Shown: piece by piece, positions 18,247 to 28,198 of the stretch
Position numbering within the stretch: the stretch's first letter is position 1
Layout: the number at the start of each line of letters is the position of its first letter
NCBI RefSeq assembly: GCF_003056305.1
Contig: NZ_PYVX01000001.1
Coordinates: 1,302,001-1,366,000 of the forward strand
Length of the DNA stretch: 64,000 bases
Source: Halomonas denitrificans
GTDB lineage: Bacteria; Pseudomonadota; Gammaproteobacteria; Pseudomonadales; Halomonadaceae
Reading direction: 5' to 3'
Notes under the pieces: model-generated
What the model was told of the DNA's origin: nothing
Seen by the model: the letters and a program-made list of their open reading frames with translations, nothing else
The model's database searches: none
Position numbers and translations under genes: made by a program

Positions 18247-18519
18247 ATGTTAGGTGGTATCAGTATCTGGCAGCTGCTGATCGTTCTCGGCATCATCATC
18301 CTGATCTTCGGCACCAAGAAGCTGCGCAACGTCGGCGGCGACCTGGGCGGCGCCGTGAAGGGCTTCAAGAAGGCCATGCACGACGAGGAGAAGGGCGAGA
18401 AAGCCGAGGACGAGCAGGCGAACGATCCCCAGGCCCGCGTCAGCCATGACGACGAGGGGATCAATACCTACGACGTCAAGGCCGAGAAGAAGGCCGAGGA
18501 CTCGGAAGAGCGCAAGTAA
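18247..18519 (+). CDS. tatA: TatA, twin-arginine translocase pore-forming subunit
   Basis: A 90-residue membrane protein that oligomerises around the TatBC-substrate complex to let folded proteins cross. It has one short N-terminal transmembrane helix (about 5-21, [18 protein letters not shown]), the FGTKKLR hinge, an amphipathic helix [15 protein letters not shown], and a very acidic, charged tail. The start has GAGGAAG nine bases upstream. It leads tatABC; the window also encodes a clear Tat substrate, the PhoX-like phosphatase. Confidence 0.97.
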   Translation: MLGGISIWQLLIVLGIIILIFGTKKLRNVGGDLGGAVKGFKKAMHDEEKGEKAEDEQANDPQARVSHDDEGINTYDVKAEKKAEDSEERK

Positions 18520-18525
18520 GCCGCC

Positions 18526-18945
18526 ATGTTCGATATGGGCTTTCTCGAACTGATGATCATCGGCGTGGTGGGCCTGCTGGTGCTCGGTCCCGAGCGCCTG
18601 CCCAAGGCCGCCCGCACCCTGGGGCTGTGGATCGGCAAGATCAAGCGCACGGTCTCGGGCATGCAGAGCGAGATCAGCGCCCAGCTCGAGGCCGAGGAGC
18701 TGCGCCAGAAGCTCAACGAGCAGCAGAAGAAGCTCGACGAGGGCGTCCAGCAGGTCAAGCGGGGCGTGGAGAGCATCGCCGAGGATGACGGCGGCACGTC
18801 CGCCTCGCCCCCGCGCAGCAAGGCCGCGCCGGCCGAGCAGCGCCTCGACGACGCCCTGGCCCGGGCCCGCCAGGACTCCGAGGGCGATGATCAGCCGCGC
18901 AGCGCCGATGCCTCCACCGCCGACAAGGATTCCGCCTCCCGATGA
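18526..18945 (+). CDS. tatB: TatB, twin-arginine translocase substrate-receptor subunit
   Basis: Forms the receptor complex with TatC. The 139-residue protein starts MFDMGFLELMIIGVVGLLVLGPERLP, a TatB-type N-terminus (Glu in the helix and the GPERLP hinge in place of TatA's FG), followed by a long amphipathic helix and a charged variable tail. It starts six bases after tatA and overlaps tatC by four bases (ATGA). Confidence 0.96.
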   Translation: MFDMGFLELMIIGVVGLLVLGPERLPKAARTLGLWIGKIKRTVSGMQSEISAQLEAEELRQKLNEQQKKLDEGVQQVKRGVESIAEDDGGTSASPPRSKAAPAEQRLDDALARARQDSEGDDQPRSADASTADKDSASR

Positions 18946-19721
18946 GCAAGACCGGTGATCCCCAGGAACAGAACCAGGCTCCGCTGATCGAGCACCTCAT
19001 CGAGTTGCGCTCGCGGCTGATGCGAGCGGTGATCGCGATCCTGGTGATCTTCCTCGGGCTCTATGCCTTCGCCAACGACATCTACCTGTTCGTCGCCCAG
19101 CCGCTGATGGCGCTGCTGCCGGAAGGCTCGCAGATGATCGCCACCGAGGTCGCCTCGCCCTTCCTGGCGCCCTTCAAGCTGACCCTGGTGGTGGCGGTGT
19201 TCGCCGCCGTGCCCTACGTGCTGCACCAGGCCTGGGCCTTCGTGGCGCCGGGGCTCTACGACAACGAGAAGGCGCTGGCCCTGCCGATCCTCGCCTCCAG
19301 CATCGCGCTCTTCTACGGCGGTGCGGCCTTCGCCTACTACGTGGTCTTCCCGCTGCTGTTCCAGTTCTTCACCCAGACCGGGCCGGAGAACGTGGCGGTG
19401 ATGACCGACATCAACCAGTACCTGAACTTCGTCCTCAAGCTGTTCTTCGCCTTCGGCGTGGCCTTCGAGATCCCCATCGCCACCTTCCTGCTGATCCTCT
19501 CCGGGGCCACCACGGTGGAGAGCCTGTCGAAGAAGCGCCCCTACGTGGTGCTGGGCTGCTTCGTCATCGGCATGCTGCTGACCCCGCCGGACGTGGTCTC
19601 CCAGAGCCTGCTGGCGGTGCCGATGTACCTGCTCTACGAGGTGGGCCTGCTGTTCGGCCGGCTGGTGCGCCGCAAGCGCGACCAGGACGCCGAAGACACG
19701 GCGAACGACGACGAGGGCTAA
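18942..19721 (+). CDS. tatC: TatC, twin-arginine signal-binding subunit
   Basis: A polytopic inner-membrane protein that recognises the twin-arginine signal. The 259 residues include the conserved N-terminal LIEHLIELRSRLMRA, six hydrophobic segments, the periplasmic FLAPFKL and the LLTPPDVVSQ motif before the last helices. The cytoplasmic C-terminus is acidic. A strong terminator follows at 19781. Confidence 0.97.
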   Translation: MSKTGDPQEQNQAPLIEHLIELRSRLMRAVIAILVIFLGLYAFANDIYLFVAQPLMALLPEGSQMIATEVASPFLAPFKLTLVVAVFAAVPYVLHQAWAFVAPGLYDNEKALALPILASSIALFYGGAAFAYYVVFPLLFQFFTQTGPENVAVMTDINQYLNFVLKLFFAFGVAFEIPIATFLLILSGATTVESLSKKRPYVVLGCFVIGMLLTPPDVVSQSLLAVPMYLLYEVGLLFGRLVRRKRDQDAEDTANDDEG

Positions 19722-19780
19722 GGGCCCGGGGCGTCGATACGCGCTGCCAAGGCGCGTCCCGCCAGGATCACGCCTCGCCA

Positions 19781-19819
19781 CGAAAAACGCCCAGCGGCAC
19801 AGCCGCTGGGCGTTTTTCG
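19781..19819. terminator. Bidirectional Rho-independent terminator between tatC and elbB
   Basis: A perfect 18-bp stem (19781-19798 with 19802-19819) around a three-base loop. The arms end in CGAAAAA / TTTTTCG, so each strand reads a GC-rich hairpin followed by a run of five T. It lies between the convergent tatC and elbB. Confidence 0.92.
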
Positions 19820-19860
19820 TCTCGGGGGCGGGCCGTTGTGGCCTCGCCTGGCCGTCGGCC

Positions 19861-20523
19861 CTAGAGGTCCATCAGCTCGTCGATGCGATCGACCAGCTTG
19901 AAGATGCCGGTCGCCGCCTCGCTGATGCGGGTCGCCAGCATGTAGGCCGGCGTGGTCACCACCCGGTTCTCGAAGTCGAGCACGATGTCCTCCACCCCGC
20001 AGCTGCGGTGCAGGCCGCCCATGGCGCTGATCGCGCCGGCGACGCCGGGATCGCTGCCCACGGTCACGGCGATGCCCGGGCCGAGCAGGCGCGGCACCAG
20101 CACCGGGCTGATACACATCAGGCCGATCGGCTTGCGCGCCTCGTGGAAGCCGGCCAGCGCCTCGGTCAGCGCCTCGATCACCTGCAGGCCGTCGCCGGCC
20201 TCGGCGAAGTCCGAGAGGTTCTTGGCCACGCCGAAGCCGCCGGGCAGGATCACCGCGTCGAACGCCTCGGCATCGAGCTCGTCGAGGGGCGAGATCTCGC
20301 CGCGGGCCAGCCGCGCCGACTCGGTCAGCACGTTGCGGGTCTCGCCCTCGACCGGCGTGCCGTGACGATGATCGATGACATGATGCTGGTCGATGTCCGG
20401 GGCGAAGCAGCGATAGCCCAGGCCCAGCTGATCGAGGCGCAGCAGCGTCAGGGTGGTCTCGTAGATCTCGGATCCGTCCTGCACCCCGCACCCCGAGAGG
20501 ATCACCGCCACCTGTTTGCTCAT
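19861..20523 (-). CDS. elbB: ElbB, DJ-1/PfpI-like glyoxalase
   Basis: A class I glutamine-amidotransferase-like protein of the ElbB (sigma cross-reacting protein 27A) family; E. coli ElbB has glyoxalase activity and was linked to isoprenoid synthesis. It has 220 residues. The nucleophile elbow is GLMCISPV with Cys137, and LPGGFGVAKNLSDFA at 93-107 is the family signature. AAGGAG is placed seven bases before the ATG. It is a single-gene unit converging on tatC and divergent from hemB. Physiological role is uncertain. Confidence 0.9.
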   Translation of the reverse strand: MSKQVAVILSGCGVQDGSEIYETTLTLLRLDQLGLGYRCFAPDIDQHHVIDHRHGTPVEGETRNVLTESARLARGEISPLDELDAEAFDAVILPGGFGVAKNLSDFAEAGDGLQVIEALTEALAGFHEARKPIGLMCISPVLVPRLLGPGIAVTVGSDPGVAGAISAMGGLHRSCGVEDIVLDFENRVVTTPAYMLATRISEAATGIFKLVDRIDELMDL

Positions 20524-20589
20524 GCCTTTCTCCTTGTAGGTTGGCGCCTGTGAAAGCCAGGCCCTGAAATCGCAAGCTCTCCACTTTAG

Positions 20590-21747
<1,158 letters not shown>

Positions 21748-21793
21748 CCGACGGGAGGGTCGCGCCCCTTCCGCATGACGACAGGGAGCTCCC

Positions 21794-23998
21794 ATGGACG
21801 AGACGCGCGACCCCATCCCCCATCAGGACGCGGGACAGACCGTGCCGGGCGGCGAACTGCCCGAGCCCCCCGCCCCGCGCCTGAACCAGACCCGCACCGG
21901 CATCAAGCCCAAGGCGCTGCCGGACCCGGAGGCCGACCTCACCGACCCCGGCCTCTACTTCAACCGCGAGCTCTCGCACCTGCAGTTCAACGTCCGGGTG
22001 CTCGAACAGGCCCTCGACGAGGCCCACCCGCTGCTCAACCGGCTGATGTTCCTGCTGATCTTCTCGTCGAACATGGACGAGTTCTTCGAGATCCGCGTGG
22101 CCGGCCTGAAGCACCAGGTGCTGCTGGGCGACGAGTCCACCGGCGCCGACGGCCGCTCGCCCCGCTCGGTGCTGGCCGAGATCGCCCGCATCGCCCACGA
22201 GCAGGTGGCGCGCCAGTACCAGATCCTCAACGAGGTGCTGATTCCGGCCCTGGAGACCCAGCGGCTGCGCTTCCGCCGCCGCGGCGACTGGACCGAGGCC
22301 CAGCGCGCCTGGGTGCAGGAGTACTTCGCCGCCGAGATCATCCCGGTGGTCAGCCCCATCGGCCTGGACCCCTCCCACCCCTTCCCGCGGCTGGTCAACA
22401 AGAGCCTCAATTTCATCGTCCAGCTCGAGGGCAAGGACGCCTTCGGCCGCGAGGGAGGGCTCGCCATCCTGCCGGCGCCGCGCTCGCTGCCGCGGGTGAT
22501 CGCCCTGCCCGAGGAGGTCTGCGAGGAGGGCTTCTCCGAGTACGTCTTCCTGTCGTCGATGATCCACGCCCACGCCGAGGAGGTCTTTCCGGGCATGACG
22601 GTGCTCGGCTGCTACCAGTTCCGGCTGACCCGCAACGCCGACCTCTCGGTGGACCCCGAGGAGGTCTCGGACCTCGCCTCGGCGCTGCGCGGCGAACTGC
22701 TCTCGCGCCGCTACGGCAGCGGGGTGCGCCTGGAGGTGGCCGACAACTGCCCCGACGAGCTCGCCGACTTCCTGCTGCGCCAGTTCCAGCTCGAACCGGC
22801 CGACCTCTACCGGGTCGACGGCCCGGTGAACCTGACGCGCATGATGTCGGTGCTCGAGACGGTGGAGCGCCCCGAGCTGCTCTACCGCCCCTTCACGCCG
22901 GGGCTGCCCAAGTCGCTGCTCAAGGCCGACAGCCTGCTGGGGGTGATCGCCGAGGGCGACATCCTGCTCCACCACCCCTTCCAGTCCTTCACCCCGGTGG
23001 AGCAGATGCTCGGCGAGGCCGCCCGCGACCCCGACGTGCTGGCCATCAAGCAGACCCTCTATCGCACCGGCGCCGACTCCCCCATCGTCAACGCCCTGGT
23101 CGAGGCCGCCGGCAACGGCAAGGAGGTCACGGTGGTGATCGAGCTGCGGGCGCGCTTCGACGAGGCCGACAACCTGGCGCTCGCCTCGCGCCTGCAGGAG
23201 GCCGGCGCCATCGTCATCTACGGGGTGATGGCCTACAAGACCCACGCCAAGATGATGCACATCGTGCGCCGCGAGCGGGGCCGGCTTCGCCACTACGCCC
23301 ACCTCGGCACCGGCAACTACCACTCCAAGACCGCCCGGCTCTATACCGACTACAGCCTGCTCACCGCCGACCCGGTGCTCTGTGCCGACGTGCACAAGGT
23401 CTTCCAGCAGCTCACCGGCATGGGCCGGGCGCGGCACATCGAGAAGCTGCTCCACGCCCCCTTCACCCTGCACGAGCAGATGGTGGCGAAGATCGACCGC
23501 GAGACCGAGCACGCCCGCAAGGGCAAGCGCGCCCACCTGATCATCAAGTGCAACTCGCTGACCGAGCCCAAGCTGATCCAGGCGCTCTACCGCGCTTCCC
23601 GGGCCGGCGTCGAGTGCGACCTGATCATCCGCGGCATGTGCTGTCTGCGCCCGGGGCTGCCGGGCATCTCCGAGACCATCCGGGTGCGCTCGGTGATCGG
23701 CCGCTTCCTCGAGCACACCCGGGTCTTCCACTTCCACAACGACGGCAAGTCCGAGACCTGGGGCTCCAGCGCCGACTTCATGGCGCGCAACATGTTCCAC
23801 CGGGTGGAGACCTGCTTCCCGCTGCTCGACAAGAAGCTGGCCGCCCGGGTCCGCAAGGACCTCGAGACCTACCTGGTGGACAACTGCCAGAGCTGGCTGC
23901 TCGGCAGCGACGGCCTCTACGTCAAGCAGCAGGCCGGCGGTGCCGCGCCGATCAGCGCCCAGGAGACCCTGCTCTTCGCCTACGCCGCCCGGGCCTGA
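21794..23998 (+). CDS. ppk: Polyphosphate kinase 1
   Basis: Reversibly makes inorganic polyphosphate from ATP, attached to the membrane periphery. The 734 residues show the N, H and two phospholipase-D-like catalytic domains. The conserved FNRELSHLQFNVRVLEQA is near residues 56-73, and the autophosphorylated histidine is in KTHAK (His484), followed by HLGTGNYHSKTARLYTDYS. ATG 21794 has GGGAG five bases upstream; the N-terminal 40 residues are an acidic, Pro-rich extension. hemB-ppk pairing is the same in Pseudomonas. The exopolyphosphatase ppx is about 9.4 kb away instead of adjacent. Confidence 0.97.
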   Translation: MDETRDPIPHQDAGQTVPGGELPEPPAPRLNQTRTGIKPKALPDPEADLTDPGLYFNRELSHLQFNVRVLEQALDEAHPLLNRLMFLLIFSSNMDEFFEIRVAGLKHQVLLGDESTGADGRSPRSVLAEIARIAHEQVARQYQILNEVLIPALETQRLRFRRRGDWTEAQRAWVQEYFAAEIIPVVSPIGLDPSHPFPRLVNKSLNFIVQLEGKDAFGREGGLAILPAPRSLPRVIALPEEVCEEGFSEYVFLSSMIHAHAEEVFPGMTVLGCYQFRLTRNADLSVDPEEVSDLASALRGELLSRRYGSGVRLEVADNCPDELADFLLRQFQLEPADLYRVDGPVNLTRMMSVLETVERPELLYRPFTPGLPKSLLKADSLLGVIAEGDILLHHPFQSFTPVEQMLGEAARDPDVLAIKQTLYRTGADSPIVNALVEAAGNGKEVTVVIELRARFDEADNLALASRLQEAGAIVIYGVMAYKTHAKMMHIVRRERGRLRHYAHLGTGNYHSKTARLYTDYSLLTADPVLCADVHKVFQQLTGMGRARHIEKLLHAPFTLHEQMVAKIDRETEHARKGKRAHLIIKCNSLTEPKLIQALYRASRAGVECDLIIRGMCCLRPGLPGISETIRVRSVIGRFLEHTRVFHFHNDGKSETWGSSADFMARNMFHRVETCFPLLDKKLAARVRKDLETYLVDNCQSWLLGSDGLYVKQQAGGAAPISAQETLLFAYAARA

Positions 23999-24020
23999 CC
24001 CCTCGCGCGCCCTGAACGAG

Positions 24021-24049
24021 GAAGGCCCCTGCCGATGGCAGGGGCCTTC
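24021..24049. terminator. Bidirectional terminator hairpin between ppk and phoX
   Basis: A perfect 13-bp stem (GAAGGCCCCTGCC at 24021-24033, complement at 24037-24049) with a three-base loop, between convergent genes. T tails are short (TTCTC on plus, TTCCTC on minus). Confidence 0.75.
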
Positions 24050-24071
24050 TCGCGAACGGGGGCGGCGAGGA

Positions 24072-26195
24072 TCAGACCCCGACCGGCCCGCCGTCGCGCT
24101 TCTGGATCACCACGGTGGCCGCCCGGGGCCGCACCCGACCGTCGGCGGCCCGGGTCGCGTCCTCGGTCGCCGGCCAGTTGCCCGGGTGCTGGATGTTGAT
24201 GAACAGCGCCGTGCGATCCGGGGTGGCGAAGATGCCGGTCACCTCGCTGCCGTTGGGGCCCACGGCGAAGCGCTTAAGCGCCTGCTGGTTGCCCGCGTTG
24301 ACCACCGGGGCGCCGCCCTGTGTCGCGTCCAGGGCGCCGGGCACCACCGCCAGCACCTGGTCGTTGGTGTGCTCGGCGACCCCCTCGTAGCCGTTGTCGG
24401 TCTGGATCCAGAGGATGCCGTCGCCCTCCCCGCGCTCGTCGAACCACAGGCCGTCGGGGCTCGCGAACTGGTTGGCCTCGGTCAGCCCGGAGGGGTTGTC
24501 GGCATCGTCGGCCGCCGCGCCGAAGACGAACACCTCCCAGTCGAAGCGGCTGGCGTCCTCCGCCTCGCGCCAGCGGATGATCTGGCCGGCGCCGTTGTCG
24601 GGACGCGGGTTGGGCGCGTTGACCGGGGCCGTGGCGAAGCCCACGCCGGGCTCGTCGATCGCCTGGCCGTCGCCGGTGAAGGTGGCGTCGGTGCCCTCGG
24701 CGGTGCGCTGGCTGTTGTTGGTCAGGGTCATGTAGACCTCGCCGGAGGCCGGGTCCACCGCCCCCCACTCGGGCCGGTCCATGGGCGTCGCCCCCATGAG
24801 GTCGGCGGCGTCGCAGGTGTGGATGAGGATGCCCGCCTGGTCGTCGGCGGCGAGCCCCAGCGCCTCGTGGAGGCGGCGGCTGTCGCGGGTCACGGCGTCC
24901 GGGGTCAGCGCAAGCCACTCGCCGCGGCCGTCGGCATCGAAGCGCGCCACGTGGAGGGTGCCCTCGTCGAGGTACTTGGCGCCGATGGCCAGGCGATCCA
25001 TGGGCTCGCCCGGGCGGCTGGCGTCGGCGGGGTCCCAGGCGGCGGCGGAGACGAACTTGTAGATGTACTCGTTGCGGGCGTCGTGACCGGAGTAGAAGAC
25101 CACCGGGCGGCCCGGGACGAGCTTGCCCGGCCAGCAGCCCTCATGGCGGAATCGCCCCAGGGCGGTACGCTTCACGGCGCGCTCGCCGGTGTAGGGATCG
25201 ATCTCCACCACGTAGCCGAAGGTGCGCGCCTCGTTGCGGTAGTCCTCGCGGGCGTCGTCCCCGCTGGGGGTAGTGTCGAAGCGCGCGAACTCGCCGTCGC
25301 GCTCGGAGGCGTCACCGGCCGCGCTCTCCCAGCCGTAGCGGCCGCGCTCGCGGCCGATCCCCAGGCGCTCGTCGTCCCGTTCCCGGGCCTCGCGGCGGAT
25401 GAAGTAGTCGGGCCAGTTCTCCTCGCAGGTGAGGTAGGTGCCCCAGGGGGTGTGGCCGCTGGCGCAGTTGTTGTTGGTCCCGCGGGTTAGCCGGCCCTCA
25501 GGCGAGAAGCGCGTGCGCACGTAGTCGCTGCCAGCCACCGGGCCGCCGAGCGCCATCACCGAGGCGCTGGTGTAGCGACGGTTGTGGGCGGAGTCCGGCA
25601 CGTGGCGCCAGCGGCCGTCGGCCTGCTTCTGGAGGTGCACCAGGGTGACGCCATGGGCGTGGATCTCGGTACGCACCTCGTCGGCGGGGCGGCGCCCCTG
25701 GTCGGCGGCGGTCGGCCCGCCCTGGGGCGCCCAGAGCGCCGCCTGGTCGATGTACTCGTTGTTGAGCGCGAGCAGGAACTCCCGGGAGCCGCCGTCGCGG
25801 TCGAGGGGGAAGTGATACATGCCGTCGTGGTGCATGCCGACGCTTCGGGCCTGGCGCTCGGGGGTCATCACGAGCCCCTCGTGCCACTCGGACGCCTGGC
25901 CGTCGAGCGGCGTGCCCCAGGGCACCAGCACCTGGGCGGTATAGCCCTCGGGCACCACCACGGCGTCGCGCTTGGCGCCCTGGACCGCCTCGAAGGCCAG
26001 GCTCAGCGGCGTGCGCGTCGCACCGCCCGCCGCCAGCGCCTGGGCGGCGCCGCCGAAGCCGAGCATCGAGGCGGCCGCGAGGCCCAGGCCGCCGCGCATC
26101 ACGCTGCGCCGCGAGACATGACGCTCGAGAACGGAGGTGAAGGGCTCGTTGCCGCTGGCGTTATGGACGCGATGATCCTCGATTTCCTTGCTCAT
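24072..26195 (-). CDS. PhoX-family phosphatase (DUF839), Tat-exported
   Basis: A predicted periplasmic phosphatase of the PhoX/DUF839 family; characterised PhoX enzymes are calcium- and iron-dependent alkaline phosphatases that release phosphate from organic esters. The 707-residue precursor has a twin-arginine signal: SRRSVM with Arg29-Arg30, then a hydrophobic run GGLGLAAASMLGFGGAAQALA with likely cleavage near residue 55. The mature part contains the repeated beta-propeller-like motifs of the family (GTNNNCASGHTPWGTYLTCEE, and PEWGAVDPASGEVYMTLTNN near the C-terminus). GAGGAGAGCAGC precedes the ATG. No convincing Pho box was found. Next to ppk, it fits a phosphate-handling role; substrate is not proven. 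Confidence 0.88.
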   Translation of the reverse strand: MSKEIEDHRVHNASGNEPFTSVLERHVSRRSVMRGGLGLAAASMLGFGGAAQALAAGGATRTPLSLAFEAVQGAKRDAVVVPEGYTAQVLVPWGTPLDGQASEWHEGLVMTPERQARSVGMHHDGMYHFPLDRDGGSREFLLALNNEYIDQAALWAPQGGPTAADQGRRPADEVRTEIHAHGVTLVHLQKQADGRWRHVPDSAHNRRYTSASVMALGGPVAGSDYVRTRFSPEGRLTRGTNNNCASGHTPWGTYLTCEENWPDYFIRREARERDDERLGIGRERGRYGWESAAGDASERDGEFARFDTTPSGDDAREDYRNEARTFGYVVEIDPYTGERAVKRTALGRFRHEGCWPGKLVPGRPVVFYSGHDARNEYIYKFVSAAAWDPADASRPGEPMDRLAIGAKYLDEGTLHVARFDADGRGEWLALTPDAVTRDSRRLHEALGLAADDQAGILIHTCDAADLMGATPMDRPEWGAVDPASGEVYMTLTNNSQRTAEGTDATFTGDGQAIDEPGVGFATAPVNAPNPRPDNGAGQIIRWREAEDASRFDWEVFVFGAAADDADNPSGLTEANQFASPDGLWFDERGEGDGILWIQTDNGYEGVAEHTNDQVLAVVPGALDATQGGAPVVNAGNQQALKRFAVGPNGSEVTGIFATPDRTALFINIQHPGNWPATEDATRAADGRVRPRAATVVIQKRDGGPVGV

Positions 26196-26294
26196 GCTGC
26201 TCTCCTCGTCTGGGGGCGAGGCGCCTCAGGCGCCTTCGGGTCGACGAGTCGAGCCTAGAGCGAGCAGGTGACAGGGCGATGAACCGGCCGCGCC

Positions 26295-26807
26295 CTAGCC
26301 CTTGCGAAAGTCGCCGAGGTCCTCGAGGTCGAGGCCGTCGACGCGCTCGGGCAGCCCCCGCTCGCGCCGGGCGTGGCGCACCACCTCGCGCTCGGCGAGC
26401 AGCTCGGCGTCGTCGTCGAGGGTGCGCCCCTCGAGCTCGGAGAGCTGCGCCATGCCCTGGTGGTAGAAGGCCAGCACCGCCAGGGCCGCCTCGTCGCCCT
26501 CGCCCATGCCGCGGCGCAGGGCCGGCAGGTAGGCGCTGACCCGCGCCAGGTGGTGCTTGAGGCGCCAGACGTAGCGGATGCCGGCCATCCAGGGGCGCTG
26601 GCGCAGCACGGCGAAGACCAGGCTGGTGGCCGCCAGGCCTAGCAGCACGCCCAGGGCGTTGATCAAGAGGCTGCCGCCGAAGGCCGCGACCAGCAGCTGC
26701 GAGAAGAGCAGCCCGAAGACGATCAGCTGGCCAGCCATGGCCAGGCCCGTCAGGCGCGAGAGGTGGCGGTAGGTGGCAGGATCGAAGTGTTCGAAGCGAA
26801 ACGTCAT
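26295..26807 (-). CDS. Small two-helix membrane protein, DUF3087-like
   Basis: A 170-residue inner-membrane protein of unknown function. It starts with a soluble MTFRFEHFDPATYRHLSR stretch, has two transmembrane segments (about 21-43 and 46-68), and then an Arg-rich soluble domain with a conserved-looking ALAVLAFYHQGMAQL helix. The pattern resembles the DUF3087 family, but I make that assignment from memory only. It lies between the DAHP synthase gene and phoX on the same strand, about 80 and 100 bases from each, so co-transcription is possible. The ribosome site is weak. Confidence 0.75.
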   Translation of the reverse strand: MTFRFEHFDPATYRHLSRLTGLAMAGQLIVFGLLFSQLLVAAFGGSLLINALGVLLGLAATSLVFAVLRQRPWMAGIRYVWRLKHHLARVSAYLPALRRGMGEGDEAALAVLAFYHQGMAQLSELEGRTLDDDAELLAEREVVRHARRERGLPERVDGLDLEDLGDFRKG

Positions 26808-26889
26808 GGGGGACCTGTGCGATGGGAGACGATGCGGCGATTATCCGCACATCGCCTCCCCGGGTACAGGCACGGGGCGCGTCCTGTGC

Positions 26890-27951
26890 CTACCCGCGCA
26901 GGCGCTGCGCCGCGGTCGTCAGCAGGTGCTCGGTGGTCTCCCAGCCGATGCAGGCGTCGGTGACCGAGACCCCGTAGCGCAGCCGTCCCGGCACGAGGGG
27001 CTGCTTGCCCTCGTGGAGGTGGCTCTCGATCATCAGCCCCACCAGGGAGGCGTCGCCGGCCTCGCGCTGGGCCAGCACGTCGAGCAGCACCTCGCTCTGG
27101 CGGCGGTGGTCCTTGCGAGCATTGGCGTGGCTGCAGTCGACCATGAGCCGCGGCGCGAGGCCGGCGGCCTGGAGGGTGCGGCGCGCCGAGAGGACATGGG
27201 CGGCCGAGTAGTTGGGCTCGCCGTGGCCGCCGCGCAGCACCAGGTGGGTGTGGGGGTTGCCGGCGGTCTCGCGGACCATGGGCCGTCCATCCTCGGCCAT
27301 CGCGAAGTGGCGATGGGGGTGCGCGGCGGACTGCATGGCGTCCAGGGCGACCTGCAGCTCGCCGCCGGTGCCGTTCTTGAAGCCGACCACCGCCTCCAGG
27401 CCGCTGGCCACCTCGCGGTGCAGCTGCGACTCGGTGGTGCGGGCCCCGATCGCCACCCAGGCGAGCAGGTCGTCCAGGTAGGGCGCGAGCATCGGCTGCA
27501 GGAGCTCGGTGGCCACCGGCAGGCCGAGCGCGGCGATGTCGCGCATCAGCGCGCGGGAGTCGTGCAGGCCGCGGGCCATGTCGCCGCTGCCGTCGAGATC
27601 CGGGTCGTAGGCGAGCCCCTTCCAGCCCACGGTGGTGCGCGGCTTCTCGACGTAGACGCGCATCACGAGCAGCAGGCGGTCGGCAACCTTCGGCGCCAGC
27701 TCGGCCAGGCGGCGCGCATACGCCAGGGCGGCCTCGGGGTCGTCGATGGAGCAGGGACCGACCACCACCAGCAGGCGGTCGTCGTGGCCGTCGAGGATGG
27801 CGCGGATCGCCCGGCGGTGGGTCGCCACCTGCTCGGCGAGGGCGGGGGCGAGGGGCAGCGCCTGGCGCAGCTCGCCGGGGGTGGGCAGCGCGGCGGCGGA
27901 TGTCGGGACGGCCTGGCGCGAGGCGGGGGTCAGCGAAACGGGGGCGTTCAT
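26890..27951 (-). CDS. 3-deoxy-7-phosphoheptulonate synthase (DAHP synthase, class I)
   Basis: First step of the shikimate pathway: condenses phosphoenolpyruvate and erythrose 4-phosphate. From ATG 27951 it is 353 residues. Active-site motifs are GPCSID (64-69), KPRTTVGWKG (102-111), GARTTESQLHRE, FKNGTGG and DCSHAN, all of the AroF/G/H type. Which aromatic amino acid inhibits it cannot be read from the sequence. Start choice: GGAG is nine bases before ATG 27951 and three before ATG 27957; the latter overlaps the stop of the upstream leader frame as TGATG. Either way the synthase start is within reach of ribosomes ending the leader. The gene is preceded by two aromatic-rich leader frames and a terminator-like hairpin, so feedback control of expression is likely. 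Confidence 0.95.
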   Translation of the reverse strand: MNAPVSLTPASRQAVPTSAAALPTPGELRQALPLAPALAEQVATHRRAIRAILDGHDDRLLVVVGPCSIDDPEAALAYARRLAELAPKVADRLLLVMRVYVEKPRTTVGWKGLAYDPDLDGSGDMARGLHDSRALMRDIAALGLPVATELLQPMLAPYLDDLLAWVAIGARTTESQLHREVASGLEAVVGFKNGTGGELQVALDAMQSAAHPHRHFAMAEDGRPMVRETAGNPHTHLVLRGGHGEPNYSAAHVLSARRTLQAAGLAPRLMVDCSHANARKDHRRQSEVLLDVLAQREAGDASLVGLMIESHLHEGKQPLVPGRLRYGVSVTDACIGWETTEHLLTTAAQRLRG

Positions 27952-27956
27952 GGGCA

Positions 27957-28115
27957 TCAACTCCGGGTAGCGATCGTACATCGTGTCTGTCGGGAGCCAC
28001 CGATCTCGCTACGGCCGGATGTGGCGGAGTGAACCGACCGCAGCTCGCTAAATCGCCAATAGCCGTAATAGCCCACGAAGCCCCGGGTCTGGCGAATGGC
28101 GATGGATGCGGTCAT
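27957..28115 (-). CDS. Aromatic-rich leader peptide 2 (52 aa) coupled to DAHP synthase
   Basis: A short frame starting at ATG 28115 with AGGAG seven bases upstream, reading MTASIAIRQTRGFVGYYGYW then RFSEL and a Ser/Arg-rich tail. Codons 13-22 (28050-28079) hold Phe, Tyr, Tyr, Tyr, Trp and Phe. The aromatic block matches leader 1 (GFxG, then W or Y, then YGYW). Its TGA overlaps an ATG of the DAHP synthase frame as TGATG, so synthase translation is probably coupled to it. Its TAT and TTT codons contrast with the C-ending codons of neighbouring genes. I infer a sensing role (ribosome stalling on aromatic codons); a free-standing small protein is the alternative. It is not known to me as a named family. 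Confidence 0.7.
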   Translation of the reverse strand: MTASIAIRQTRGFVGYYGYWRFSELRSVHSATSGRSEIGGSRQTRCTIATRS

Positions 28116-28163
28116 GGTCTCTCTCCTTGTCTGTCGTGGTGATGCTCGAATGCCGTGAAACGC

Positions 28164-28198
28164 AGAACCCCCGGGCGGGGTTGCCGTCCGGGGGTTCT
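28164..28198 (-). terminator. Attenuator-like terminator between leader peptides 1 and 2
   Basis: An 11-bp perfect stem (28164-28174 with 28188-28198), extended by a G-T wobble and three more pairs to 15 bp with a five-base loop. On the minus strand it is followed by GCGTTTCACGG, a weak T run. It sits 52 bases after the stop of leader 1 and 49 bases before the start of leader 2. An alternative pairing exists: 28206-28213 is exactly complementary to 28178-28185 inside this hairpin, while 28204-28209 can instead pair with 28222-28227. The two folds exclude each other, as in an attenuator. Confidence 0.7.

Noticed and set aside
26196..26294. A Pho box upstream of the PhoX gene
   Set aside because: Only one half-site (CTGTCAC, minus strand) is present; the second half at the required spacing does not match.
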